This document shows positions 9,043 through 18,085 of a stretch of DNA of 44,000 nucleotides, piece by piece. The first letter of the stretch is position 1. Every line of letters starts with the position of its first letter. The notes under the pieces were generated by a model. That model was given only the letters and a program-made list of their open reading frames with translations. It searched no databases and was not told the origin of the DNA. The stretch comes from an uncultured SAR116 cluster alpha proteobacterium. Lineage in GTDB: Bacteria; Pseudomonadota; Alphaproteobacteria; Puniceispirillales; Puniceispirillaceae. A program made the translations under genes and the position numbers. The stretch spans positions 1 to 44,000 of the forward strand of contig CACHXC010000014.1 in assembly GCA_902583715.1 (NCBI GenBank). Direction: 5' to 3'.

Positions 9043-10716
9043 TTACAGCCGACTTTTCAATTTCTTGATGTCAGGGTCATTTGGTCTTAGACGAACATAT
9101 TGTTCTAGAGCGTTTGCCGCACCACCTTTCTCCCCAAGTTCCAGTAACGCGTTGGTTTCGGCTTTCCACGCTGCGGCATTTGCGGGATTGATCTCGCGCG
9201 CCTTTCGGAGAGCGACAACTGCAAGATCAAACGCTTTTTGTGTGGTTCTGATCTTGCCAATTTTCAGGTAAAAACGGTCTTGCCGGTAGGATGTGTTGTC
9301 GATTGCGGTTTGATAATCGGCGACAGCCTTGTCAGGGGCAGAATTGGCAAGATGTAAAGTAGCGCGATGGGCCAGTGCTTCGGCATAGCCAGTTCGCAAC
9401 TTCAGCGCGTTGTTCACACTGTCCATTGCGGCTTCAGCTTGCCCAAGCTTAGTATAGATGCGTGATAGATACAGCTCGATGCGTTCATTTTTTGGGTCGA
9501 ACCGTTTAGCAAATTGCAGGTCAGCTAGCGCGTCAGTGAATTTTTCGCCCTTTGTCAAGGCGCGTGATCGCCGGATATACAAATCAGCCTGCGCCGGGTC
9601 AATCGAAATAGCCGCTGAAAAATCAACCAGCGCTTCATCTAAATTTCCAAGCTCTTCATTAACAATACCCCGCCATTTCAATGCGGTTAAAAATTGCGCA
9701 TCAAGATCCAGTGCTTTGGTCAAATATTCACGCGCGACCTGATATTCATTTTGGTAACCAAACACCATGCCAAGGCCATAAAAGGCCTGCTTGTAATTCG
9801 GATTCAAGGCAAGGGCTTTGCGGAAGGCTGCCTCGGCTTTGTCATAGGCCTTGGGCTTTTGCCCAAGATAGGTCCAGGCGATGTTGTAGTGGGCCAGATC
9901 AAAGCGCGGATCCACAGCCAAGGCATTGTCGAAATGCGCCATGGCCTGATCGGTTTTGCCAGCATCGCTGGCCATAACACCATTCCATAGATGCGCCCAT
10001 TTTGACCCGGGGTTCAGCGCTAATGCCTTTTCCATATAGCTTGTGGCGCTATCCGTATTGCCCGCATTATATTCGACAACGCCTAATCGCATCAGCGCAA
10101 AATCATTTTTGGGATCAAACCGTACCGCTTTTAATAATACATCCCGGGCCCGGCCATGGTCCTTGAGGGCTGCATAAATTTGTCCCCGCAGGATGTAGGG
10201 TTCGGCACTGTCTGGCTGCTGGTTTTCCAGCAAAACCGATTTGGCAAGTGCTTCATGCGCTGCATTTAATTCGTCAGCATTATAGGGGCGATCCAAATTA
10301 AATAAGTCACGCACCGCGGCCATGCCATCTATATAGGCATCCAGATAAAGGTAATCCGCATCATCTGGCGCCAGTTCAAGGGCTTTGCCTAAAAATTTCC
10401 GAGCTACATCGGCGTTGTTTTCTTCATAATAAAGCTCAACGCCAACCTTGGCATAGCCTTTGGCAAGCTGATCAATTTCCCAACTTTCTTTCAGATAGGC
10501 GCCAAGTTCCCAACTTCCAATCAAGCCAGATACCGCAAGGGCAATCAACGACGCGCCGCGCAAGAACAATTTGACGAGGCGCCGTTGACGTTCTTCCTCT
10601 TCCTCGGCACCAAAGGTTGCATGAAGCTTTTGCAGCAAGTCGTTTTGCTGGGCGATAACGCCGTGCAGGTTGACTGGTTGGTCGTCCTGTTGCTGTGGGT
10701 TTTTGGGGTCTGCCAT
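9043..10716 (-). CDS. Membrane-anchored tetratricopeptide repeat protein
   Basis: 557 residues. The first 48 residues are charged and include a Glu/Arg-rich stretch; one transmembrane helix follows at about 50-72, and then roughly twelve TPR units fill the rest to the C-terminus (typical pattern: AL-x-LNP or ALALNPNYKQAFYGLG). TPRs form a superhelical binding surface; with this topology it probably faces the periplasm. The AGGAGG site (10735-10740, read on the - strand) lies 18 nt before the ATG, unusually far, but the palindrome GCCGGATCCGGC (10724-10735) lies in the gap and could shorten it by folding. It sits between the M48 protease and the Tat-like protein genes and may hold them at the inner membrane (inference). 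Confidence 0.9.
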   Translation of the reverse strand: MADPKNPQQQDDQPVNLHGVIAQQNDLLQKLHATFGAEEEEERQRRLVKLFLRGASLIALAVSGLIGSWELGAYLKESWEIDQLAKGYAKVGVELYYEENNADVARKFLGKALELAPDDADYLYLDAYIDGMAAVRDLFNLDRPYNADELNAAHEALAKSVLLENQQPDSAEPYILRGQIYAALKDHGRARDVLLKAVRFDPKNDFALMRLGVVEYNAGNTDSATSYMEKALALNPGSKWAHLWNGVMASDAGKTDQAMAHFDNALAVDPRFDLAHYNIAWTYLGQKPKAYDKAEAAFRKALALNPNYKQAFYGLGMVFGYQNEYQVAREYLTKALDLDAQFLTALKWRGIVNEELGNLDEALVDFSAAISIDPAQADLYIRRSRALTKGEKFTDALADLQFAKRFDPKNERIELYLSRIYTKLGQAEAAMDSVNNALKLRTGYAEALAHRATLHLANSAPDKAVADYQTAIDNTSYRQDRFYLKIGKIRTTQKAFDLAVVALRKAREINPANAAAWKAETNALLELGEKGGAANALEQYVRLRPNDPDIKKLKSRL

Positions 10717-10754
10717 TTGCTTTGCCGGATCCGGCCTCCTGACGTGATGTTGGG

Positions 10755-11654
10755 CTATTTCTTGATTTCAATTTGGTAGCGGCGCTGTCTTATTTCGACA
10801 AATTCTGCCGAAACAGGCACGCCGCCTGCACCCTCACGCAACCGCTTTTGGCGGTTTGCTGGATAACCGGTGCCGTGTTTACGCGCGGTAACGGTTTCAA
10901 GGCGGCGGATCACTTCAACCCCTTGGGTAAAATCATAGCCAAGCTCTGCAGCAATTTGAGCACCGCGGATATCAGCTTCGCCTTCAAGGCTCTGGCTATA
11001 TCCGTTCTCAGCAAAATTGCGAAATGCGGCGAACGGCTCTTCACCATTTTCATTAGCGGTGGCTTCGGCAAAAATCTTTGCCCCTTCATTTTGCTTGATG
11101 GCGTTCAACCCATGATCAAGCTCGATATGCGCGACTTCATGCGCCAGAACAAATGCCAGCTCATCTTCATTTTTCAAAAATTCAAGCATACCAGTGGTTA
11201 CAAACATAAACCCACCCGGCGCGGCGAAGGCATTGATCACGTCCGGGGCGTCGAGCAAGATAACAACCGGATCGATATAGGTGGCGCTGCGCCGGCTGGC
11301 CTGCATGATAGAAATTGCAACCCGGCGAAGATAGGTCAATCGCGGATCGGCAGGGTCAACCGGCTGATAGGCCCCAAGAACGCGCGCTGCTAGGTTGCGT
11401 CCAAGCACATAGCGGCCCATCGGTCCCAGCTTGGTGTTTTCAGTTGATTGCTGGGCCTTTTTGATAGTGGCAAACATATTGCCCATTTTTTCATCAAAAT
11501 CGCCGTCGAGACTGTCGCTGCTATTGTCACTAAAAAAGCTTTCATTGTTTATGCTTTTGAACGGGTCGGACAGATCTGCTGCATTGGCGCTGCTGGCAAC
11601 AACACAACATGCGATACCAAAGGCTGTCATCCATATTTGTGGTAAATATCTCAT
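10755..11654 (-). CDS. Exported M48-family zinc metalloprotease
   Basis: 299 residues. A signal peptide ends at ANA near residue 25, so the protein is periplasmic. The zinc motif HEVAH (172-176) sits in the wider context AHEVAHIELDHG, and the third ligand is in SLEGEADIRGA (about 222-232), the typical M48 peptidase arrangement. Family members such as BepA and LoiP degrade or help fold outer-membrane proteins. The ATG has AGGAG 6 nt upstream and overlaps the stop of the SH3-like gene by 4 nt (ATGA), which implies translational coupling. The TPR gene follows 38 nt later; BepA itself carries TPRs, so here protease and TPR functions may be split over two genes (inference). Confidence 0.92.
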   Translation of the reverse strand: MRYLPQIWMTAFGIACCVVASSANAADLSDPFKSINNESFFSDNSSDSLDGDFDEKMGNMFATIKKAQQSTENTKLGPMGRYVLGRNLAARVLGAYQPVDPADPRLTYLRRVAISIMQASRRSATYIDPVVILLDAPDVINAFAAPGGFMFVTTGMLEFLKNEDELAFVLAHEVAHIELDHGLNAIKQNEGAKIFAEATANENGEEPFAAFRNFAENGYSQSLEGEADIRGAQIAAELGYDFTQGVEVIRRLETVTARKHGTGYPANRQKRLREGAGGVPVSAEFVEIRQRRYQIEIKK

Positions 11655-12313
11655 TTATATTCTCCTAGATGACCCGCCTGACGAAAGGTTTGTTGGGCGG
11701 CTGGATCAAGGCGGCCTTGCGCATCAGCAATCAATTGGTCAATTGCCGCGAAATTGGCTTTGCCGCCAACCGCTTTACCGGCGGCGCCACGCATGGCGCG
11801 CAGGTCACCATCTTCCTCTTCCGAAAAATTCCGTTTGGCTTTGTTTGTGATCACCGCTGCAACTTTTTTTTCGGCGGTTTCCATAACCTGCTCTTTGAAT
11901 AAGGCCGCCCCAACCAAGCAGGATGCTGGCACATAATGCTTGGTGCCAATTTGGGCCCAGGTTGGCCGGGTATAGTCAGCTTTGGTGATGGTTTGCGGGG
12001 TTTGACCTTGCTTGCGGGCGCGGGCACTTGCCTGCTCTAACTTTTTGCGCGACTGGTAATCTGAATCTGGCAAGGCAAACATACCAGCAAGTTTGCTGAT
12101 CGTCACGACATCGCCAAAACCCTTGTTTCCGATTATCGGGCTGAACGTCGTCGGTGCGCTGTAGACTGGCACGTTTTTGCAGGCGATATAGGCCTGTTGT
12201 CCGCTTGTTAATTTTTCAAACGCCGTTGCCACCGATAGGCTAGCGGCCAAGGTCAAAATTGCGGTGACACCAGTCAGACGGATGGTGCGGCATGTGATTA
12301 TTTGTGCGATCAT
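11651..12313 (-). CDS. Exported SH3-like domain protein
   Basis: 220 residues. The N-terminal hydrophobic stretch (about 12-31) looks like a signal peptide ending near ATA. Residues about 45-135 contain a probable bacterial SH3-like unit: CKNVPVYSAPTTFSPIIG at the front, a GDVVTISK strand, and W-AQIG-KHYVPASCL at the end, as in SH3b domains that bind peptidoglycan or proteins. The C-terminal third is charged and helical, rich in Ala, Lys and Gln. AAAGGA lies about 13 nt before the ATG, which is rather far. It ends in a 4-nt overlap with the M48 protease gene, suggesting an accessory role to the protease. SH3 assignment is by pattern only. Confidence 0.78.
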   Translation of the reverse strand: MIAQIITCRTIRLTGVTAILTLAASLSVATAFEKLTSGQQAYIACKNVPVYSAPTTFSPIIGNKGFGDVVTISKLAGMFALPDSDYQSRKKLEQASARARKQGQTPQTITKADYTRPTWAQIGTKHYVPASCLVGAALFKEQVMETAEKKVAAVITNKAKRNFSEEEDGDLRAMRGAAGKAVGGKANFAAIDQLIADAQGRLDPAAQQTFRQAGHLGEYK

Positions 12314-12334
12314 GGGCAGATACCAATCCTTTGC

Positions 12335-13081
12335 TTATCGGTCGTCAGATTTCAACTCTTCTAGCTTCTTGCTGAAATTTGCCGCGATGATGCCGGCGGG
12401 CAGGGCCACGACACTGATCCCCAAAATGGCTACCATGCTGGCCAGCAATTTTCCTAGTACGGTGATCGGATAGGTGTCGCCATAACCGACTGTGGTTAAT
12501 GTCGCCATTGACCACCACATGGCCCGCGGGATGCTGCCAAACATTTCAGGCTGCGCCTCGGATTCAGCCACATATAATAGGACGGCGCCGACAAACAGCA
12601 TTAGCAGTGTCGCTATCAGGCTGGCGGCCAACTGGCTTCCCGAGGCCCGGCAGGCAATGAAAAATGCCATCAAGGCACGGTTTGACTTGATCAGTTTGGC
12701 AATCCGCATCATGCGGATCAGCCGCACCAGCCGGATCAGCATCAGGTCGGGTAACAAACCCGCAACAAGTCCTGGCAGAATAGCGATAAGATCAACCAGC
12801 GCAAACGGACTGACCATATATTTCAACCGCCCTTTCAGCCCTTGATATTCTGGCCGGACCCCGGCCAGCACCAAGCGCGCGATATATTCGCAGCTGAAAA
12901 TCGTCAAAAAGATTGTTTCGGCCTGATCGAAATATCCCTGGAACGGTTGGCTTAATGTTGGCTCGGTTTCCAGTACCAAGGCAAAGACCGAGAGCAGAAT
13001 AATATAGCTAAGCCCACGTTCCAAAATGGTCGATGTGCCCGTTTCAGATGGGAAAAGGCTGTTTTCTAAATAAGTCTTCAT
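12335..13081 (-). CDS. Voltage-gated potassium channel subunit (6-TM Kv-like)
   Basis: 248 residues from the ATG at 13081, which has GGAG 8 nt upstream; a TTG 57 nt earlier is less likely. The segments read as S1-S6 of a tetrameric cation channel. The S4 voltage sensor shows Arg every third residue (RLVRLIRMMRIAKLIK). The pore has the K+ selectivity filter TVGYGD at about residues 198-203, and the pore helix MWWSMATLT precedes it. S6 ends in PAGIIAANF. It probably sits in the inner membrane and passes K+ in response to voltage. The gene lies 40 nt downstream of a second ion-channel-like gene in the same operon. Confidence 0.93.
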   Translation of the reverse strand: MKTYLENSLFPSETGTSTILERGLSYIILLSVFALVLETEPTLSQPFQGYFDQAETIFLTIFSCEYIARLVLAGVRPEYQGLKGRLKYMVSPFALVDLIAILPGLVAGLLPDLMLIRLVRLIRMMRIAKLIKSNRALMAFFIACRASGSQLAASLIATLLMLFVGAVLLYVAESEAQPEMFGSIPRAMWWSMATLTTVGYGDTYPITVLGKLLASMVAILGISVVALPAGIIAANFSKKLEELKSDDR

Positions 13082-13121
13082 GATAAAAACTCCGGCCAGA
13101 AACGGCGTAAGCTGTCGGCAC

Positions 13122-15011
13122 TTATTGCTGTTCGACAACCATCAGGCTTAATTGTTGATATCCATCAGGCAGCGTGGAATCAGCATCTGGATTGATAATC
13201 GAGGTGCGCGATCCGTCACTAGAATAGCTCCAGCCGATCAAGATTTTCTGTTTTGTCAGCAAGCCCCGTCCGATAGCGCCAAAGCTGCTGGAAAGTGGCG
13301 TTTTGCCCGCCTTGACCGGATAGAGTTTTATATGATGCGTTTGTGAGCAAATCAATTTGTCGACGATATGGCGCAGGACCGGATTCTCGATATATTGGGC
13401 AAACACTTTACTGCCAATCTTCTCGCTAACAACAAAATCAGAGTCAAGTTCATACGCCAAAATATCTCGGTTTTTCCCTTCCAACATTTCGGCGATCAAA
13501 TGTGTGTCCGCTAGATTATCAGCAAGCAAACTCCGCAAAATCTGGATCGATTTTATCGTTTGTACATCGTTGCCGCCGGTCTGTGGCAAGGCGGTGTGCG
13601 AGACAATAATGGCGTCAAAACTATCTGGCTTCAAACGCGCTAGGTCAGTAGGGCTATCGGTTTTGGCCACGATAAATTTGGCCTTGGTCGTTTTTTGCTG
13701 TGCAAGATCCTGCTTCATGGCGGTGCCAATTTCATTGTCTGGAAGGCAGACAGTCAGTTGTTTTACACCTGTTCCAGCATGGATCAGCCGGTCAAAAATA
13801 AAACGGTGATTGGTTGACATGCCGATTAGGAGCACACGCTGTGCTGTGGTGTTCTTGGCATCAATTTGTTTCAAAATCGTTGTGTTGTTTGCGGGTGTGT
13901 CATCAGTGGGGCTGGCGGCTTTAGCCGCAATTGTCGAATCATCCTCGGATATGACAATTAACCGATCATTTGCACCAACAATGGCCTTTGCATCAGGGGC
14001 TATTTCAATCCGATTATCATGGGTCCAAAACCCGATTGGGATGCTGTGGTCAAGCGCGCTCCACGCGGCAACAAAGGGCATTTCGCCAAGTCCAAGCTCT
14101 GTCATGCTATTTGCAATGTATATCTCGTTGCCGTCGAAGCTCAAAATCTCTTCATATATATCGGGCAGGTTCGGCTGAATCACCGTTTCAACGATCAGCC
14201 GTGCGGGAATGTCACTCACATTGACAGTAACCGCTTTGCTGGCCGATGCCATATTGATGATGTCTGTTTCATCTCTACTGTCAACATTGACGATGATTTC
14301 TGGCCACCGTGTCTCAGCAATATTGTTGGTGGCAAGATAGCGGCGAATAGAGAGATAAATTTTCAACCTACTCCCTTCAATCTCTTCAGATGTATCGCCC
14401 AAGATTAATATCTGCCGAGCGGCGCGCAGGTTGGCATTGTCAAAACTGCTTTCAGTGCACAGGTCGCGGCTACGACAATATAATTTCGTGGTTTTCAAAT
14501 CAGCAAAGGAGGTCTCAATTAAACTAGCCAGTTTATCAGCCGGCTTGGCCGACAAAATTAAGATGCGGAGCAACTTGTTGCTCTCATTGGCAATAACCAA
14601 TTCTTCAATAATTGCCGTCAGTCGGGGTGACCAACCCAAAATCACAATATGGTTGTCAAACGGGAACGGTTGCGATCCGTTAGTCACATCTTGAACCCGT
14701 GCATCAATGATTGCCGATAACAGGCTAATCAAGATCGACAACACAAAAATACCGAACAAGGTGATGCCGAGAAGCACAAGAAGATAGGGAAGTGAGCCCA
14801 TACTGGCTTCAATTTCCCACGGGGTGACAGCCCGCATCATCAAGTCCCAGAACAAGCCGCCAAAGCTTTCTTGTGGCCCTAATTCAAATATCCAAACCAA
14901 ACCCGCCGCGGCGATCACCGCCATCAGCGAAATAATACCCAACCATAAAATCAAGCTGTTAGAGCCGCGGCTTAGCATATCATCAATGTAGAATTTTAGT
15001 TTTGATACCAC
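13122..15011 (-). CDS. CASTOR/POLLUX-like putative ion channel with two RCK-type domains
   Basis: 629 residues from a GTG at 15011 with AGG 6 nt upstream; the frame is open to a TTG at 15053 that lacks a ribosome site. Two transmembrane segments (about 20-43 and 74-103) flank a pore-like loop (WDLMMRAVTPWEIEASMG). Two nucleotide-binding-like RCK/TrkA-N regions follow, starting at HIVILGWSPR (about 120) and RVLLIGMSTNHR (about 395). This layout matches the CASTOR/POLLUX/DMI1 family, known from plant nuclear cation channels and from bacterial relatives. The filter sequence is not the canonical TVGYG, which is usual for this family. It is the first gene of the six-gene - strand operon and is divergent from the helicase gene, 99 bp away. 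Confidence 0.85.
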   Translation of the reverse strand: MVSKLKFYIDDMLSRGSNSLILWLGIISLMAVIAAAGLVWIFELGPQESFGGLFWDLMMRAVTPWEIEASMGSLPYLLVLLGITLFGIFVLSILISLLSAIIDARVQDVTNGSQPFPFDNHIVILGWSPRLTAIIEELVIANESNKLLRILILSAKPADKLASLIETSFADLKTTKLYCRSRDLCTESSFDNANLRAARQILILGDTSEEIEGSRLKIYLSIRRYLATNNIAETRWPEIIVNVDSRDETDIINMASASKAVTVNVSDIPARLIVETVIQPNLPDIYEEILSFDGNEIYIANSMTELGLGEMPFVAAWSALDHSIPIGFWTHDNRIEIAPDAKAIVGANDRLIVISEDDSTIAAKAASPTDDTPANNTTILKQIDAKNTTAQRVLLIGMSTNHRFIFDRLIHAGTGVKQLTVCLPDNEIGTAMKQDLAQQKTTKAKFIVAKTDSPTDLARLKPDSFDAIIVSHTALPQTGGNDVQTIKSIQILRSLLADNLADTHLIAEMLEGKNRDILAYELDSDFVVSEKIGSKVFAQYIENPVLRHIVDKLICSQTHHIKLYPVKAGKTPLSSSFGAIGRGLLTKQKILIGWSYSSDGSRTSIINPDADSTLPDGYQQLSLMVVEQQ

Positions 15012-15110
15012 AGCACACCTGCAACGAGGATACAGACTCGAAATGAATTTCAAAAATATATTACATTTAGCGTATGTTCATGTCACCCCTATTCAAAAAA
15101 GGACCTGCTT

Positions 15111-17576
15111 ATGCAGCCGCAGATGCTAGAATTTACCGGTCAATGGCGCCCGTATCAGGCCGCGGTCCTAGGTAAAGTCCAAGACTATCTTGATGACGCC
15201 AAACTTCATCTGATCGCAGCGCCAGGATCGGGTAAAACCGTTCTGGGTATTGAACTTGTCAGCCGACTGGCCAAACCCACAGTGATTGTGGTGCCGCGTC
15301 TCAATATTCAGCGACAGTGGGTTGCGGCAATCGAAACGCTGTTCCGGGGGCCTTCGGCCGATATGGTAACGGTATCGCAAACGGTTGATGCGCCGGCGAT
15401 GATTAGAGTGATAACCTATCAGGCACTTTTGTCGCTACAGCAACAATGGGCGGGTCGCTCGCTGACGGAATTGGGCGCACCCGACGGGTTTGTTCTGGTG
15501 CTTGATGAATGCCATCATATGCTTGGGTCATGGGCTGATACGGCGACTGATCTGATTAGTGCCGGATATGTTGACAAGGTCGTGGCCTTGACGGCGACGC
15601 CACCGTTTGATGCAGCACCGGCGGCATGGGCAAAATATCAGCATGTTTGTGGTGAGGCTGATTTTGAAATTTCTGCTGCCGCTTTGGTGTCACATAAAAG
15701 CTTGTGTCCGCACCAGGATTTTGTCTATCTGAGCCAGCCGCTGACAGCGGAAGATCGTGTGATCCAAGATATTCGAAAACGGCGTGACGCGCTGGAAAAT
15801 CATTTATTGGTGGCGCCTGAAGTTACCACGCTGATTGGTAACAGTCTTGTGTTGTTTGAACGGTTGGGATCTTCATTTCAGATTGAAAATATCGATGCGC
15901 TGAACGCCTTGTGGCATGTGGCGGCCAAGATGAAAACGCTCGCATCTCATAGGCGGGCCCATAGCTGGCTTAACGAGGACATGGTAGGCGGGGGCTATGA
16001 TTTGCAAAAGTTGGAAGCATACCTTGGTTTTGTCTTTTCGCCGCACAGTATCACAGCACATGATTCCGATGCCGCCAATTGCGTGGAATCATGGTGCCGT
16101 GACGCCGGTTTCTGGGAAGATAACAGACCTTGTTTAATCACCCCACATGCCGTGCGCGGATTATTGGATAATAGCAGCAGTAAGGTCGAGTCAATTTGCA
16201 ATATTGCCAAAAGCGAATTTGCCACTTTGGGTGATGCACTGCGGCTTCTCATTTTGGTAGATTTTATTGGGACGATTGATGGTGATCTAGAGAAAATCAA
16301 TCACGACAAAACACCAGCTGCCAGCGTGCAACCTAGGCTAACAGCGATTGGGGTTTTTGCGGCCTTGCTGGCTCGCTTTGATGCGATTGGCGCGCAAGTG
16401 GCGCTTGTCACCGGCGAGGTTTGTATCGTGCCGCATTGGCTTGCTGAGCGCTATGGCATCAGCACCTACAAAGCGGCATCTAGCCCGATTGTTGATAGCC
16501 ATTATATCACCAGCGGTCGTAAAGCTGATATTGACCGCCTCGTAGCCGCCTGCACCGATGAAATGCGTTCGGGTGGGTTAAAAATTTTGGTTGGCACGGC
16601 AAGCTTGCTTGGCGAAGGCTGGGATTGTGATGCGATCAATGCGTTGGTGCTGGCTTCACAAATTGGGTCCTTTGTCACATCAAACCAAATGCGGGGTCGG
16701 GCGATCCGGATCAATCCTAATCAGCCGGACAAGGTGGCTAATATTTGGCATCTTTTGACCATTAGTGGTGATGCGGTACTCGATCAGGCCGATTTTGGTA
16801 AGTTGGCACGGCGCTTTGACGGATTTGTTGCACCACATCACAATGGCCGTGAAATTTGTAGTGGGGTGCAACGGGTTGGTCTTACTGTTGACAAGATGGA
16901 TGATTTGGCGGCCCGCAATGTGACGGTGCTGGCGGCGGCAGCTAACCGGCAGGCCACGGCAATAGCCTGGCAAACAGCATTGGCACAGGCCAAAGCTGGT
17001 GTGCTGGCACAGCAATTCAGTCTGCGCCACCGCACCACCCAAGTCCGGCTGACCACCGCCTTCTTGTTCAAAGCCAAGGGTGTTTTATTTCGTTTTTTGA
17101 ATCCGCTGGTGGCATTTTACTATTCAGGCACCATCGACATAAATACATTGATCACACAGCGTTTGGCAAAGGCGGTGATCATCAGCCTAGGCGAAGCTGG
17201 ATTGTTGCGAGATCCGGCGCGGCTGTTCAAAGTCAAATTCTCAGATGCGACCAGCTTTACGATCAACGGAGGCAATCTAAAAGACCAAGCTATTATTGTT
17301 GAGTCAATCAGCCAGCTATTATCCTGCACTAGCGAGACACGCTATGCACTTGCAGTGACCCTGCCCTTGTGCCGGCCGGTATATCTATTTGTGCCAAAAC
17401 GACTCGGTACAAACAAAGATCTGGTGAGCCTGCTGCAACGCCATGTAGCCGCAGTTGTTGGGCCCACGCAGGCGCATTTTCTTGGCGACAACGGAAAAGC
17501 ACTTCACCTGCGGTTAATGCAGGCCGGCTATGCTGAAAGTGTTAACAAATTGTCAACGCGGCGGTTGTGGTCTTAA
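15111..17576 (+). CDS. Stand-alone superfamily 2 DExH helicase
   Basis: 821 residues, with AAAGGA 7 nt before the ATG. The helicase core is clear: QWRPYQ (11-16, Q-motif-like), Walker A AAPGSGKT (36-43), DECHH Walker B/motif II (132-136), TATPP motif III (161-165), and a second RecA domain ending in NQMRGRAIRINP (about 525-536, motif VI). This is the ResIII/Type-III-restriction-like subgroup that translocates on or unwinds DNA or RNA with ATP. A roughly 150-residue insertion lies between the two RecA lobes, and about 280 C-terminal residues have no motif I recognise and no visible nuclease signature. There is no adjacent methyltransferase. Role unknown; RNA metabolism, repair and phage defence are all possible. 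Confidence 0.88.
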   Translation: MQPQMLEFTGQWRPYQAAVLGKVQDYLDDAKLHLIAAPGSGKTVLGIELVSRLAKPTVIVVPRLNIQRQWVAAIETLFRGPSADMVTVSQTVDAPAMIRVITYQALLSLQQQWAGRSLTELGAPDGFVLVLDECHHMLGSWADTATDLISAGYVDKVVALTATPPFDAAPAAWAKYQHVCGEADFEISAAALVSHKSLCPHQDFVYLSQPLTAEDRVIQDIRKRRDALENHLLVAPEVTTLIGNSLVLFERLGSSFQIENIDALNALWHVAAKMKTLASHRRAHSWLNEDMVGGGYDLQKLEAYLGFVFSPHSITAHDSDAANCVESWCRDAGFWEDNRPCLITPHAVRGLLDNSSSKVESICNIAKSEFATLGDALRLLILVDFIGTIDGDLEKINHDKTPAASVQPRLTAIGVFAALLARFDAIGAQVALVTGEVCIVPHWLAERYGISTYKAASSPIVDSHYITSGRKADIDRLVAACTDEMRSGGLKILVGTASLLGEGWDCDAINALVLASQIGSFVTSNQMRGRAIRINPNQPDKVANIWHLLTISGDAVLDQADFGKLARRFDGFVAPHHNGREICSGVQRVGLTVDKMDDLAARNVTVLAAAANRQATAIAWQTALAQAKAGVLAQQFSLRHRTTQVRLTTAFLFKAKGVLFRFLNPLVAFYYSGTIDINTLITQRLAKAVIISLGEAGLLRDPARLFKVKFSDATSFTINGGNLKDQAIIVESISQLLSCTSETRYALAVTLPLCRPVYLFVPKRLGTNKDLVSLLQRHVAAVVGPTQAHFLGDNGKALHLRLMQAGYAESVNKLSTRRLWS

Positions 17577-18067
17577 AACGTACTAGTTTGACAGGACGTT
17601 TGTTGATTTTCGCCTTTCCAGCTGAAATGAATTTCTTGCTTGAGGTTTCTGCCATCCTGACCCATTGTTATTTCGATTGAGACATTGTTATAGCCCATCT
17701 GCGAGAGCGCATTGATCAGCTTGTCTGTTTTGACTTTCTGTGCTTGTTGGATTTTGTCTTTATCGGTCTCCCCAGCCAAGTTATAAACATCGCACAAACC
17801 AGCCCCGAGGGCTGAAATTCTGTCTTTGTCAGCGTCGGGTAACGTGACTGTTTTTCCGTCTTCACGTATCTCAAAATTTTGAACGGTCAGAGTTGCTGGC
17901 TCCTGGGCTTTCTCTAGCAACTGCTTGCGTGCCAATTCCTTCCTGGCCTCGCTCTGTTTTTTTGGCGAAGGTGTCTCGGGCGCATCATCACATGCCGTCA
18001 TTAACGTGAGCACAAGCATGCCAACCCCTAATTTGAGAATGGACCGGATCGCCAGCGAACTTGTCAT
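17573..18067 (-). CDS. Small lipoprotein of unknown function
   Basis: 164 residues from the ATG at 18067, preceded by GGAGAG at good spacing; an in-frame GTG 15 nt upstream is less likely. The N-terminus is a lipoprotein signal peptide with lipobox LMTAC, so the mature protein is lipidated at that Cys. The following residues (DDAPETPSPKK) form a short charged linker, then a helical Lys/Glu-rich segment and a compact C-terminal domain containing two more Cys. No family recognised. Its stop overlaps the convergent helicase stop by 4 nt. A tiny membrane-protein ORF ends 18 nt upstream on the same strand, so the two may form an operon. Confidence 0.85.
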   Translation of the reverse strand: MTSSLAIRSILKLGVGMLVLTLMTACDDAPETPSPKKQSEARKELARKQLLEKAQEPATLTVQNFEIREDGKTVTLPDADKDRISALGAGLCDVYNLAGETDKDKIQQAQKVKTDKLINALSQMGYNNVSIEITMGQDGRNLKQEIHFSWKGENQQTSCQTSTF

Positions 18068-18085
18068 TGATAACTCTCCCACTGG

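Noticed and set aside
10773-11393. A 206-codon open frame on the + strand opposite the M48 protease gene
   Set aside because: It is antisense to a clear metalloprotease with a signal peptide, zinc motif and ribosome site; the antisense translation shows no domain and no start signal.
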